Source: Paracoccaceae bacterium
GTDB taxonomy: Bacteria > Pseudomonadota > Alphaproteobacteria > Rhodobacterales > Rhodobacteraceae
Reading direction: 5' to 3'
DNA: 64,000 nt
Assembly (NCBI GenBank): GCA_029246285.1
Contig: JAQWNW010000069.1
Span: forward strand, 1 to 64,000
Shown: positions 1-8,916 of the stretch, one piece after another
How the letters are laid out: each line of letters opens with the position of its first letter
Numbering within the stretch: the first letter of the stretch is position 1
The notes under the pieces: generated by a model
What the model saw: the letters and a program-made list of their open reading frames with translations, nothing else
What the model was told of the DNA's origin: nothing
Databases searched by the model: none
Position numbers and translations under genes: made by a program

Positions 1-807
1 TTCCTCTGGAAGTAAAATGGATGCACTAATAAACGCTACAAGTACTTCAGACATCATTAAAATACCGACTCTTCCTGGAAATAGTATCTGCGATACTTTA
101 AATATTACGATAAAACCAGGTAACATAATGAATATGGACCAAATGGTGGCAGTGATAAAACCCATTTGAATATTTTCGATAGTTAGCATCGGATCAGAAT
201 AAAATAACAATGCGAAAATAATAGATATAACTGTTGTTGTTGTGTAAAGCAGCGTTGCCAAGGACAAAATAGAAACAGTATCTGAGTAACGTTTAAGAAT
301 GGATCCCCCAATAGCCCAAAAAATTCCTGACAAAACAGAAAGTAAATCTCCAATATTTAACGGTTGGCTAACATTATGTTTTTGGGACAACAAAAATAAT
401 AAGCCCAAAAAACCGATTGAAATGGAGATTATTCTTGCTTTGGTAAGCTTTTCTTTTAACCAAATAACACCAATTATGGTTGACCAAATTGGTGATAGAT
501 AAAAAAGCAATGTAGCCCTTATTACCGTGGTCTCTAAAAGCCCATAAGAATAAAAAGAAAATGCAAAACCAATCATTACTGCAGCAGAAGATGTTATCTT
601 CCAGTTCCCTTTAATTATTTTGAAATAAAGAATAAAAAGAGGCAATAATATTAAGAGTGGGCAAGCATTAAAAAATGGAACTGTCCATGAGCTTGGAATG
701 CCCATATCTTCTAAGGTTCGCAGTGGGACCCAATAAAGACCCCATGCAGCAGAACTAATAAATATTGCAAGACTTAGAGTATTTTCGGAATATTTGTGGT
801 TAAACAT
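1..807 (-). CDS. DMT (EamA) family transporter, 3' end cut by window edge
   Basis: Inner-membrane transporter of the drug/metabolite superfamily. The reading frame starts at the ATG read leftward from 807 and stays open to base 1, so 269 residues are visible and the end is missing. The translation is a run of hydrophobic segments. The N-terminus has the typical EamA opening (SAAWGLYWVPL), and the last visible residues (near LLPEE) resemble the end of the second EamA repeat. The gene follows the metallo-hydrolase stop by only 5 bases, so it is probably the last gene of the Rieske-SDR-hydrolase operon. It may export or import a metabolite of that pathway; the substrate cannot be read from the sequence. 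Confidence 0.8.
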   Translation of the reverse strand, partial: MFNHKYSENTLSLAIFISSAAWGLYWVPLRTLEDMGIPSSWTVPFFNACPLLILLPLFILYFKIIKGNWKITSSAAVMIGFAFSFYSYGLLETTVIRATLLFYLSPIWSTIIGVIWLKEKLTKARIISISIGFLGLLFLLSQKHNVSQPLNIGDLLSVLSGIFWAIGGSILKRYSDTVSILSLATLLYTTTTVISIIFALLFYSDPMLTIENIQMGFITATIWSIFIMLPGFIVIFKVSQILFPGRVGILMMSEVLVAFISASILLPEE

Positions 808-812
808 TTTTT

Positions 813-1595
813 TTACCAGTTTTGATCGCGATAATGGTCAAAATCTTTTTGAGATATTTCATTAAACCAAGTAACTGGATCGGACATGGCGTTTCTTCCA
901 TTTAAGTATTTCTGAATAACTTTGTTCATCTGGTTCTTATTAAATGATGGTTCATGTCCAGCATGAATTACTTCCACATCTAATTTTTGAAGTCTTTTCA
1001 TTGTTTCGCGGTAAACTGTTTTATCAGAATGGGGATGAGTGTCCAACAATACGCCATTATAGATTGCATCTCCTGAAAATAAGGTTTTATTCTTGAGATC
1101 TAACAAGCCAATTGAGCCAGGTGAATGCCCTGGAAGATGTAATATTTGAAAAGCGCGATCACCAAGGTCTAAAATATCACCTTCATCAAGGTAACCGGTG
1201 AGAGGTGCTGGTTTTACAGTGAATGTTTCAGTAGTAAAATCAGGGTGCTCATTTGGATTCACAATTTCTATTTTTGTCCAACCCCCACGATACATCGTTT
1301 CTGCTCTCCCTCCAGATGCAAAAGCTGCAGCTTCAGCTCGATGCCCTAATCGACATGAAAATTCATGCATACTCCCGGCGTGATCAAAATGTGAATGGGT
1401 TCCTATTGCTTTAATCGGCCGTTCTGTTTCCTTCATAACCCATTCTTTAAGTGGGTTAATTCCCATGCCTGTGTCGATAATAAGATCGAAGTCCCTACCT
1501 TTGACGTGCCATATGTTACAGCGCATGAAATTCGCAACACCAGTTTCTTGTATGCAGCTTATCCCATCATCAACCTTTATTTTCATTAACCCCAT
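813..1595 (-). CDS. Metallo-beta-lactamase-fold hydrolase
   Basis: Predicted cytoplasmic metal-dependent hydrolase of the glyoxalase II-like MBL superfamily, 260 residues from the chosen start. The metal motif THSHFDH lies at 66-72, followed by His157 in LPGHSPG, Asp176 in FSGDA and His211/His214 in HAGH, which is a complete binuclear metal set. A longer frame reaches 1661, but the ATG at 1595 overlaps the SDR stop as TAATG, so I use it. The gene sits in an operon behind a Rieske oxygenase and an SDR. It may hydrolyse a thioester, lactone or ester intermediate of that pathway, but the substrate is not known. Confidence 0.8.
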   Translation of the reverse strand: MGLMKIKVDDGISCIQETGVANFMRCNIWHVKGRDFDLIIDTGMGINPLKEWVMKETERPIKAIGTHSHFDHAGSMHEFSCRLGHRAEAAAFASGGRAETMYRGGWTKIEIVNPNEHPDFTTETFTVKPAPLTGYLDEGDILDLGDRAFQILHLPGHSPGSIGLLDLKNKTLFSGDAIYNGVLLDTHPHSDKTVYRETMKRLQKLDVEVIHAGHEPSFNKNQMNKVIQKYLNGRNAMSDPVTWFNEISQKDFDHYRDQNW

Positions 1596-2359
1596 TACCA
1601 GAGAGCTCCAGCGTTTATTTGGATATCTTCGTTGGTAAGAGCTGGGCAAGTTTCCCCACACGCAAAAGCCACCACTGACGCTATCTCACTTGGTTGTACA
1701 AGACGATGTTGAGGATTTGTATCCTTTAACTTTTCCTTAGCTTGTTCTGGGTCAATGTTGTTTTGTTTTGACTGTCGGATGGCCGCATTATCCATCATTG
1801 GTGTGTCAACCCATGTAGGACTTATAGAAATACATGAGATATTATGGGCTGCACCTTCAAGTGCAGTTACTTTACTTAGAGCTATTAGCCCTGCTTTCGA
1901 TGCACAGTAACCTGCATAACCAGAGGCGCCAACCTTACCTGCTGTTGAAGCAATATTTACTATCCTGCCGAACTTTTGTTTAATCATTTCTGGCATTAGT
2001 TCTTTTATCATTAAAAAGGGACCAGTTAAATTCACATCAAGCTGATCGAGCCAATGATCAATATCAGTGTTGGTTATTAAAGCTTCTTTATAAATACCAG
2101 CTGCATTCACTAATATATTTGGAGATCCAACCACCTCTTTAACTTTCATTACAAATTGCTTTACAGATGACCTGTTCCCAACATCAAGTTTAAAAAAATA
2201 AGAATTTTCTCCTAGAATTTTTTTAACTGAGAAAACGTCCTCACTATCACACCTGCGAGACCCAACAATAACTGTATTACCAGCTTTTTTTAATTCTTTG
2301 GCGCACTCAAGGCCAATTCCAGTTAAGCCGCCAGTTACAACTGCTATTCTTTTATTCAT
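1595..2359 (-). CDS. SDR-family dehydrogenase (3-hydroxybutyrate dehydrogenase-like)
   Basis: NAD(P)-dependent short-chain dehydrogenase of 254 residues, the classical SDR length. The Rossmann motif TGGLTGIG is at 9-16, NAAG at 85-88, and the catalytic set is Ser138, Tyr151, Lys155 (YCASK). The overall pattern resembles bacterial D-3-hydroxybutyrate dehydrogenases, which act on a short beta-hydroxy acid. The start overlaps the Rieske stop by ATGA and the stop overlaps the next gene, so translation is probably coupled. In this context it may oxidise a hydroxylated or aldehyde product released by the Rieske oxygenase, which is inference. Specific substrate unknown. Confidence 0.8.
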   Translation of the reverse strand: MNKRIAVVTGGLTGIGLECAKELKKAGNTVIVGSRRCDSEDVFSVKKILGENSYFFKLDVGNRSSVKQFVMKVKEVVGSPNILVNAAGIYKEALITNTDIDHWLDQLDVNLTGPFLMIKELMPEMIKQKFGRIVNIASTAGKVGASGYAGYCASKAGLIALSKVTALEGAAHNISCISISPTWVDTPMMDNAAIRQSKQNNIDPEQAKEKLKDTNPQHRLVQPSEIASVVAFACGETCPALTNEDIQINAGALW

Positions 2360-3498
2360 GCCATGGTTTTTTGCACTAATCGATGAAAATGGTGCAGTGC
2401 ATGCTCTCCTCGACCAGACATTTTAGAGTCTGCAATTAGTGGTCCTTGATTGTATCCTTTTGACTTTAAACCTTTTTGGACACTTTCACATAATGCTGTG
2501 TCTTCTGGCATTAAGGTATTAGCAGTATATTCCTGACGTCCTTTGTGAAACTCACCTGTTGCAGAAATTGAATGGCCTTCGAATAAGCATTTATCAATTG
2601 CTGTTGGTCTTACTATGGCAAAATTCAAAACTTCTGCGCCTGGTAGAATATTTATGGTCGTATTGGGCCATAAAAACCAGAATGCTGATTTTTTAAAGGG
2701 ATCATTTGGCTTTAATTTATAAGCTGTATTATCGTCTTTTATATCTTCACCTAACTGCCTCGCCCACAACCCAAATGTGTCATGTTGATAAGTATCCATA
2801 GAGATTATGTCACAGAAATCGGGATGTGCATGGTCACAATGGTAACATTCGACATAATTATCTACGACAACTTTCCAACCCGCGTTTATTTTTGTTAAAC
2901 CTAAATCATCTGCTACAAACCTTGCTTGAGGTTTATGCAATTTGTCGAAGAATGGAACGCGCTTCTTAATATCTTTTTCAAGATCGCCAGCTATTTCCGA
3001 AAGTGCAGTGGCGTTTGCATCTAGGTTTATAAAAGCAGAATCTAAAAACATTTCAAGACGCACAGGTTTCAGGGAAAAGTCGTCTCTATTAAAACTTGGA
3101 CGACTTTCGGATCGCGGAGCACCACGTAATTCACCAGATTTTTCAAATGTCCATGCGTGATAAGGACAAATAATTGCTCTTGCGACATTTCCAAACCCTT
3201 CCGGTAATAGTTCATGAGCACGGTGTTGGCATACGTTATAAAAAGCACGCAACTTATAGTCGTCTCCCATGATTACAAAAATATGCTGATCGCAAATCCT
3301 TAAAGTCTGATAATCTCCTGGCTTTGAGAACAGACTTTTGTGCCCTACATACTGCCAAGTTTTATAAAAGATTTTTTCTTTTTCTAATTCAAAAATCTCT
3401 GGATCGGTGTACATATATGAAGGTAGTGTGAAAGATTCTTCTGGTACATCTGATAATGGTTTTGAATATGAGCTGAGTGATTTATCTTGATCTAACAT
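2356..3498 (-). CDS. Rieske non-haem iron oxygenase, CntA/GbcA/choline-monooxygenase type
   Basis: Alpha subunit of a ring-hydroxylating-type oxygenase that in this subfamily attacks quaternary amines (carnitine, glycine betaine, choline, proline betaine). The 2Fe-2S Rieske ligands are Cys90, His92, Cys111, His114. The mononuclear iron site is Glu218, His220, His225 within NYVECYHCDHAHP, with Asp333 as likely third ligand. A bridging Glu in place of the usual Asp is a known mark of the CntA group. The C-terminus ESVQKGLKSKGY is also typical. The start has a GGGAG ribosome site. No reductase subunit is adjacent. proV lies 116 bases upstream on the same strand, linking oxygenation to osmolyte uptake. 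Substrate is unresolved; 380 residues fits the family. Confidence 0.82.
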   Translation of the reverse strand: MLDQDKSLSSYSKPLSDVPEESFTLPSYMYTDPEIFELEKEKIFYKTWQYVGHKSLFSKPGDYQTLRICDQHIFVIMGDDYKLRAFYNVCQHRAHELLPEGFGNVARAIICPYHAWTFEKSGELRGAPRSESRPSFNRDDFSLKPVRLEMFLDSAFINLDANATALSEIAGDLEKDIKKRVPFFDKLHKPQARFVADDLGLTKINAGWKVVVDNYVECYHCDHAHPDFCDIISMDTYQHDTFGLWARQLGEDIKDDNTAYKLKPNDPFKKSAFWFLWPNTTINILPGAEVLNFAIVRPTAIDKCLFEGHSISATGEFHKGRQEYTANTLMPEDTALCESVQKGLKSKGYNQGPLIADSKMSGRGEHALHHFHRLVQKTMA

Positions 3499-3614
3499 AA
3501 GTTACTCCCAAGTAATTAATTGATTAGCGCTTTAAGATTAAATTCTTTCTTTTTTTATTCTTTTCTGTTTACGACACGAACTATGGTATTAAAAATAATT
3601 ATTATGCGAAATGA

Positions 3615-4646
3615 CTAACTTCGGCTGTTCATAGCTTTCATAATTATTGAACGATCTATTTCACCAAGTATTTTTCCGGTATCACTACAAGTGACTGGAA
3701 GCGCTATGTCACTATCGGCACATATGTCTATCAAGCTATCAATTTTTGCATTATCTAATATTGGTTCATGACCCTTGGGGATCGACTTTTGCTTGGTGTT
3801 TCGCATTACTTTTCCTGCAGATAAGACTTTGTACCTAGGCACATCTTCTGTAAAATCACTTACATATTTATCTACTGGGTTTGCTACAATCTCTTCGGGT
3901 GTTCCGACTTGGCTGATTTGACCATCTTTCATAATAGCAATATTATCGCCCATTTTAATAGCTTCTAAGAAATCATGAGTAATGAAAACAAGTGTTTTCT
4001 GTAATTTGCTTTGTAGTTCTAACAGCTCATCTTGCATTTCTCTACGAATTAAAGGATCTAATGCAGAAAAAGGCTCATCAAAAATCAATATTTCTGGATC
4101 AACAGCCATTGCGCGAGCCAATCCCACGCGTTGCTGCATACCACCGGAAAGCTCTCTTGGGTACATCTGATCCCAACCTTCCAGTCCGACAAGTTTCAAG
4201 ATCTCCATTGCCTTATCAATTCGATCTAACTTTCCAACGCCTCGAACTTCTAAACCATAAGAGATGTTATCGATAACTCTTCTATGTGGAAATAATCCAA
4301 AATGCTGGAAAACCATGGCCATTTTGTGGCGTCGAAGGTTTCGTAACTCTTTTTTATCCATCATAGTTACATCTTCACCATTGATGATGACTTGTCCTCC
4401 AGTAGGCTCAATTAATCTTGAAATACACCTCACAAGTGTCGATTTTCCTGATCCAGATAAGCCCATAACAACGAAGCATTCACCTTTTTTAACTTCAAAA
4501 GAAACATCCTTCACAGCAACGACATGTCCAGTTTCTGCTTGAATCTCCGCTCTAGATTTTGATTGGTCATGGTTTTTCAAAACACGTTTTGGGTTGTTAC
4601 CAAATATCTTCCACACATTGTTACAGATTAATTTAGCTTCTGACAT
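3615..4646 (-). CDS. proV: Osmolyte ABC transporter, ATP-binding protein (ProV/OpuAA-like)
   Basis: Cytoplasmic ATPase of a glycine betaine/proline/TMAO-type importer, 343 residues. Walker [10 protein letters not shown] is at 62-70, the signature LSGGMQQR at 166-173 and Walker B LIFDEP at 187-192, with the ProV-type N-terminal extension before the core domain. The C-terminal region (about 265-343) is shorter than in E. coli ProV and has room for only part of a CBS pair, so ionic-strength sensing through CBS domains may be reduced. It is divergent from the permease gene across a 133-base intergenic region and reads toward the Rieske operon. Ligand could be glycine betaine, TMAO, carnitine or DMSP. 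Confidence 0.88.
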   Translation of the reverse strand: MSEAKLICNNVWKIFGNNPKRVLKNHDQSKSRAEIQAETGHVVAVKDVSFEVKKGECFVVMGLSGSGKSTLVRCISRLIEPTGGQVIINGEDVTMMDKKELRNLRRHKMAMVFQHFGLFPHRRVIDNISYGLEVRGVGKLDRIDKAMEILKLVGLEGWDQMYPRELSGGMQQRVGLARAMAVDPEILIFDEPFSALDPLIRREMQDELLELQSKLQKTLVFITHDFLEAIKMGDNIAIMKDGQISQVGTPEEIVANPVDKYVSDFTEDVPRYKVLSAGKVMRNTKQKSIPKGHEPILDNAKIDSLIDICADSDIALPVTCSDTGKILGEIDRSIIMKAMNSRS

Positions 4647-4779
4647 AATTTGGGTTCTCCACGTTTTATTCTAGTAAAGTTTGATAATTCCCTAAGGGCA
4701 AGTGTAAAAATTAAAATAATTACTTTACAAACAGATTTTTTAGTTAAATCTTATAGGTTACCAATTATTATGGATTGAT

Positions 4780-6915
4780 ATGAGTGAACTATCGTCAACT
4801 TTTGATTTCAAAAAACCATTTCTATTTGGTGGGGTTGATTATTCTGTCCCAGTTTATATCTTAATTGGCCTTTTAATTTCAATCATCGTTTGGTTCAGTA
4901 TCGGATTTAGATATGTCTTTCCAGAAGCTATTTCGGGTCAATTTGATTTTCAATTGATTATTAATAATGCTGAAACTTGGTTGCAAATTCATGCGAAAGT
5001 TTACACGCGAGCTGCATCTAACTTTGTAGGTTATTATTTGGAACAGCTAGAGATGTTCTTGTGGTTTAAACCATGGCCAGTTGTTACTTTAGCGTTGGTT
5101 TTACCAGCCTTGCATTATGGTGGTTTAAGGTTGGCGCTGTTTACATTGTTTGGCGTGTTGTTTTGGGGAATGATGGATATGTGGGATCCAGCAATGTCAA
5201 CTCTGGCATTAATGGGTGTTTCGGTTTTATTTTCATGTTTCTTTGGGATTATTTTAGGTATTCTTTGTTCTCAAAACGATGCGTTGGAAGCAAGTGTTCG
5301 ACCAGTTTTGGACACAATGCAGACAATGCCGTCTTTTGTATACTTGCTTCCAGCGATTGTATTTTTTGGCATAGGGGGCCCTCCCGCAGCAATGGCCATC
5401 ATTATTTATGCGATGCCTCCTGTTGTTAGGTTAACAAATCTGGGTATTCGTCAAGTTCCAGAAACAACTATAGAAGTCGCTGAGAGTTTTGGATCTTCAA
5501 GATTGCAAACATTATTCAAAGTTCAAATACCTCAAGCCTTACCTTCTATCATGTTAGGTATAAATCAAACTATTATGATGGCTCTGGGATTGGCAGTGCT
5601 TGCCGTATTCATTGGTGCTGGTGGTTTAGGAGAAGAAGTTTACAAAGCTTTAAAAAGACTGAAAGTAGGTTGGTCTGTTGAGGGTGGTTTATGTATTGTT
5701 TTCATGGCTATAATTTTTGATAGATTATCTCTTGCTATGAGCCATCCGAAAGAAAGTGATATGCTCAAAGATAATACAGAAATGAAGTTTCGTCTTCTTC
5801 CGCAGAGATTAGCACGAAATAAAATCGCAATTGCTTTTGAAAAATTAATAGACATTATTTGGTATAGTGTTGCGGTGTTAGGATATTATTTTGTCGAAGG
5901 TTTGGCAATTCTTAGTGAACGCCTAGTTAAAATTTTTAATAAAAATCTCGCATTATCTATTGGTATTCTTGTACGAAGTTTTCGTTTTTTATTGTCTAGC
6001 CTTTTTGTAATTATATTGGTTTTGATCTGGGATTCTTGGATAATGGAAATTGGATATTTTCCAAAAGATTGGCAGTTTACGATCCGAAAACCAATAGATA
6101 ATGCGATCGATTCTCTTATTGTTAATCCTTATTTTTATGGGTTCACAAAGGGTTTAAAGGAATTTATATTTTTCTATATTCTTAATCCCCTTGAAATATT
6201 CTTGATTGGTCTGCCCTGGTTATTTGTCTTGGGAGCTTTTTTTGTTATTTCATTTTTTTCAGCAGGAATGATTTTTGCTATGATAGCGGTATGTTTATTG
6301 TTTTTTACTGGTCTTTCGGGTGTTTGGGAGCTCACAATGCAGACTCTTGCTGCAATCGTTGCATCAGTTGTCGTCTGTGTTCTTATTGGATTGCCGTTAG
6401 GTATTTTGGCTGCGTACAATAAGACTGTTGATAATATCGTTAGACCGATCCTTGATACAATGCAGACAATGCCCGCGTTTGTTTATTTAATTCCAGTTTT
6501 GTATTTCTTTGGTGGAAATCGCGTAACAGCAGTAATTGCTACTGTCATATATGCATTGCCGCCAATGGTGCGAATGACCAACTTGGGATTGCGAGAATTG
6601 CCTAAGCAAATTAACGAAGTTTCAGATTCTTTTGGATCGACTGAAATTCAGAGTCTGATAAAAGTGAAACTACCAATGGCATCCCCCTCAATTATGCTCG
6701 GTGTAAATCAGGCGGTAATTATGGCGCTTGCGATGCAGGTAATTACTCCCTTGATTGCAGGAGAAGGTTTGGGCAAAGAAGTTTTTCGCGCAATGGAAAC
6801 AGCAGATACAGGGAGAGGTTTGATAGCAGGTATTGGTATAGTTCTGTTGGCTATTTTACTTGATAGACTTACTCAGGCCTGGACGGTCAATCAACGAAAG
6901 GCACTGGGATTGTAG
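4780..6915 (+). CDS. proW: Osmolyte ABC transporter, fused tandem permease (ProW-ProW / TmoW-like)
   Basis: Inner-membrane permease of the importer, 711 residues, about twice a single ProW. Two BPD permease domains are visible, roughly 130-320 and 500-705. Each contains the same conserved block (RPVLDTMQTMPSFVYLLP in the first, RPILDTMQTMPAFVYLIP in the second) followed by a matching cytoplasmic loop that docks the ATPase. The two halves are joined by an extra membrane stretch near 350-490. A single polypeptide can thus replace the usual homodimer. Similar double permeases occur in marine alphaproteobacterial betaine/TMAO systems, as I recall for TmoW. The binding-protein gene follows on the same strand. 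Confidence 0.88.
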   Translation: MSELSSTFDFKKPFLFGGVDYSVPVYILIGLLISIIVWFSIGFRYVFPEAISGQFDFQLIINNAETWLQIHAKVYTRAASNFVGYYLEQLEMFLWFKPWPVVTLALVLPALHYGGLRLALFTLFGVLFWGMMDMWDPAMSTLALMGVSVLFSCFFGIILGILCSQNDALEASVRPVLDTMQTMPSFVYLLPAIVFFGIGGPPAAMAIIIYAMPPVVRLTNLGIRQVPETTIEVAESFGSSRLQTLFKVQIPQALPSIMLGINQTIMMALGLAVLAVFIGAGGLGEEVYKALKRLKVGWSVEGGLCIVFMAIIFDRLSLAMSHPKESDMLKDNTEMKFRLLPQRLARNKIAIAFEKLIDIIWYSVAVLGYYFVEGLAILSERLVKIFNKNLALSIGILVRSFRFLLSSLFVIILVLIWDSWIMEIGYFPKDWQFTIRKPIDNAIDSLIVNPYFYGFTKGLKEFIFFYILNPLEIFLIGLPWLFVLGAFFVISFFSAGMIFAMIAVCLLFFTGLSGVWELTMQTLAAIVASVVVCVLIGLPLGILAAYNKTVDNIVRPILDTMQTMPAFVYLIPVLYFFGGNRVTAVIATVIYALPPMVRMTNLGLRELPKQINEVSDSFGSTEIQSLIKVKLPMASPSIMLGVNQAVIMALAMQVITPLIAGEGLGKEVFRAMETADTGRGLIAGIGIVLLAILLDRLTQAWTVNQRKALGL

Positions 6916-6966
6916 TGATGGTAGGATTGGTTTAGGGTGGGGACGATAATAAAAGAGATGTAAAGT

Positions 6967-6978
6967 ATTAACGTTAAT
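6967..6978. promoter_or_regulatory. Perfect 12-base palindrome upstream of the osmolyte binding protein
   Basis: ATTAACGTTAAT reads the same on both strands and lies about 43 bases before the binding-protein ATG, between it and the permease gene. The size and position suit a repressor or activator site, or a local promoter control that allows the binding protein to be made in excess. No regulator is identified; an AT-rich palindrome can arise by chance. Confidence 0.3.
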
Positions 6979-7021
6979 GATCGAATTATTTAAATTTTAA
7001 TAATCAACTGGGAGAAACTTT

Positions 7022-7960
7022 ATGAATTTAAAAAATAAATTAACAACAAGCCTTTTCGCAACATTGCTTGCGATTGGATTTGCTGGGTCAGCTTCGGCTG
7101 GTGGCATGCTTCGCGCACCCGTTCCTGATTGGACTGGTGGTGCAGTTACTTGTGAAGTAATCCATTATGTTCTCGAGAATGAGATGGGTTATAAAGTTAA
7201 ACGGATTACAATGCCTTCTGGCCCTGGTGTGGCCGAGGGAGAACGTGCTGGCGACATCGACTTTCATTGCGAAAGTTGGCCTTCGTATTCCACTACTAAT
7301 GATATTTATATCAAAGAATGGGGTGGAGATGGAAGTATTGTGAAACTAGGTGATGCTGGTCCTATCGGAACAAGTAGTTATTGGATTCCTTCATATTTGA
7401 TTGAAAAAAATGGTGGGCCAATCAAAAATGAGCCAAAGCTTACTGATCTAAATGATCACGTTGATCTTTTTAAAGGTATGGACACTGGTGCAAAGGGTCG
7501 CCTGTTAGGTTGTCCAACTCCAGCTTGGGAGTGCCGTGACCAGGATAGACTTGATATGAATGGCATCAATTTTAAGGCTATAGAGCTTGGCTCTGAAACA
7601 GCACATTGGGCGGAAGCACAAGCTGCGTATAAGCGTAAAGAGCCTTTTGTATTATATGCATGGACACCACATTGGATCTTCGCTGTATTAGATTTGGTAT
7701 CAGTAGAGCTTCCAGCATTTGGTAGTGTTGAATGGCCAGCGTCTGGTTGGGATGTTGATGTCACATATAATGCGGGTCGTCCGGGAATGTTAACCGAGCA
7801 TCCAGAGGCTTCGCAAATGATTATGAATGCTTCAATTACAAATGTGCAGCAGGCTGGAATGATCAAAGCCATTGACATTGATGGTCGTGATATCGAAGAA
7901 GTTGTAGCGGAATGGATGGAAGCAAATAGAGATGTTTGGTCTTCATGGGTTCCTGATTGA
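7022..7960 (+). CDS. Periplasmic quaternary-amine/TMAO-binding protein (ProX/OpuAC/TmoX-like)
   Basis: Substrate-binding subunit of the importer, 312 residues with a clear Sec signal peptide ending at ASA (residue 26). The mature protein is rich in tryptophan (for example PDWTGG, ESWPSY, WTPHWIF, EWPASGW), which in this family forms the aromatic cage for trimethylammonium groups. The central GRLLGCPTPAWEC block, with two nearby cysteines, is similar to OpuAC/TmoX-type proteins. A strong GGGAG site lies 7 bases before the ATG. The gene is followed by a hairpin terminator. The cage suggests glycine betaine, TMAO, choline or carnitine; I cannot choose among these from sequence alone. Confidence 0.85.
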   Translation: MNLKNKLTTSLFATLLAIGFAGSASAGGMLRAPVPDWTGGAVTCEVIHYVLENEMGYKVKRITMPSGPGVAEGERAGDIDFHCESWPSYSTTNDIYIKEWGGDGSIVKLGDAGPIGTSSYWIPSYLIEKNGGPIKNEPKLTDLNDHVDLFKGMDTGAKGRLLGCPTPAWECRDQDRLDMNGINFKAIELGSETAHWAEAQAAYKRKEPFVLYAWTPHWIFAVLDLVSVELPAFGSVEWPASGWDVDVTYNAGRPGMLTEHPEASQMIMNASITNVQQAGMIKAIDIDGRDIEEVVAEWMEANRDVWSSWVPD

Positions 7961-7984
7961 TCTGATACATATATTTCTGAAATT

Positions 7985-8011
7985 GGGCCTCTTTTTAGGG
8001 GCCCCTTTTTT
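7985..8011 (+). terminator. Rho-independent terminator after the binding-protein gene
   Basis: A GGGCC/GGCCC stem around a ten-base loop is followed at once by a run of six T. It lies 24 bases after the binding-protein stop and ends the rightward transporter unit before the next gene. Confidence 0.75.
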
Positions 8012-8025
8012 GAAAAGGTTATAAA

Positions 8026-8916
8026 ATGAGCTTAAAGATCAATAGTGATTTAATAGGAATTTTTTATATATTATTGGCTTCTTTGAGCGTTTCTATTTTG
8101 CCAAATTCAGCAAAATTTGCCATGTCTGATGGCGCTGGGATGATAACCCTGATGGTAACAAGAGGAATAATAGGGTTAGTTTTACTAATTAGTTTGTTAT
8201 TAATTACTCGTACTTCATTTTTTTTACCCAAATCTTTAATCTTAATATCAATTATCAATGGGTTATTAGCTTTGGGAATGATTGCAGCATTATATGCTGC
8301 CATTATATATATAGATATAAGCTTATCAATTTTAATTCTTTGTCTGTTTCCCGTGGTGATAGCCGTTATTTCACATCTAAGGGGTGTCGAAATTGTGAGT
8401 TTGATACAATGGCTCTGCATCATTTTTGTTCTAATTGGTTTAAGTCTTTTAATTCTGAGTGATAAATCTAGTATTAGTTTTCTTGGTATTTTTTTCAGTT
8501 TGATAGGAATGATTTTTGCAGTAATTATTACATTCCTATCAGAAAAAATGACCAAGGAAATTGGAGCATTAACGACAACGTTTTATTTGAATGCTTGGGG
8601 TCTATTATTTCTTTTATTAATACTAACCTCTTTTAGTAACTATCTTCCACCCCAATCAAATATGGGGTGGGTTGCAATGGCATTGAATGGAGTCTTTAAT
8701 ATAGGGGCTTGGGTATTTTTTTTCGCTGGCATGCAGAGAATAGGAGCAACTAGAGCTTCGATGCTTACGTCAGTTGATCCAATTTTTTCGGCTATTCTAG
8801 CCTACTTGCTTTTCAATCAATTTTTTTCAATTCCTCAATGGGTCGGATTTTTTTTGGTTATAATATCTTTATTTTGTTTTGAATATTTTAAGAAAAAAGT
8901 TAATATTCTTGGCTAA
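8026..8916 (+). CDS. DMT (EamA) family transporter
   Basis: Inner-membrane carrier of the drug/metabolite superfamily, 296 residues with about ten hydrophobic segments and two EamA repeats (about 10-140 and 150-290). The second half has the usual small-residue motif before helix nine (ATRASMLTSVDPIFSA). It starts 15 bases after the terminator T run of the previous unit. The last 17 bases overlap the end of the convergent serine hydrolase gene. The substrate is unknown; members of this family move amino acids, nucleobases and other metabolites. Confidence 0.8.
   Translation: MSLKINSDLIGIFYILLASLSVSILPNSAKFAMSDGAGMITLMVTRGIIGLVLLISLLLITRTSFFLPKSLILISIINGLLALGMIAALYAAIIYIDISLSILILCLFPVVIAVISHLRGVEIVSLIQWLCIIFVLIGLSLLILSDKSSISFLGIFFSLIGMIFAVIITFLSEKMTKEIGALTTTFYLNAWGLLFLLLILTSFSNYLPPQSNMGWVAMALNGVFNIGAWVFFFAGMQRIGATRASMLTSVDPIFSAILAYLLFNQFFSIPQWVGFFLVIISLFCFEYFKKKVNILG

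Noticed and set aside
1198-1589. Two open frames on the plus strand inside the MBL hydrolase gene
   Set aside because: Both are shadows of the metallo-hydrolase gene on the other strand; no ribosome site and no known motif.
3499-3614. Terminator between proV and the Rieske gene
   Set aside because: No stem-loop with T tract; the gap contains a T/C-rich run only, so read-through from proV is possible.
7456-7878. 140-residue open frame on the minus strand inside the binding-protein gene
   Set aside because: Opposite-frame shadow of a clear signal-peptide protein; no motif.
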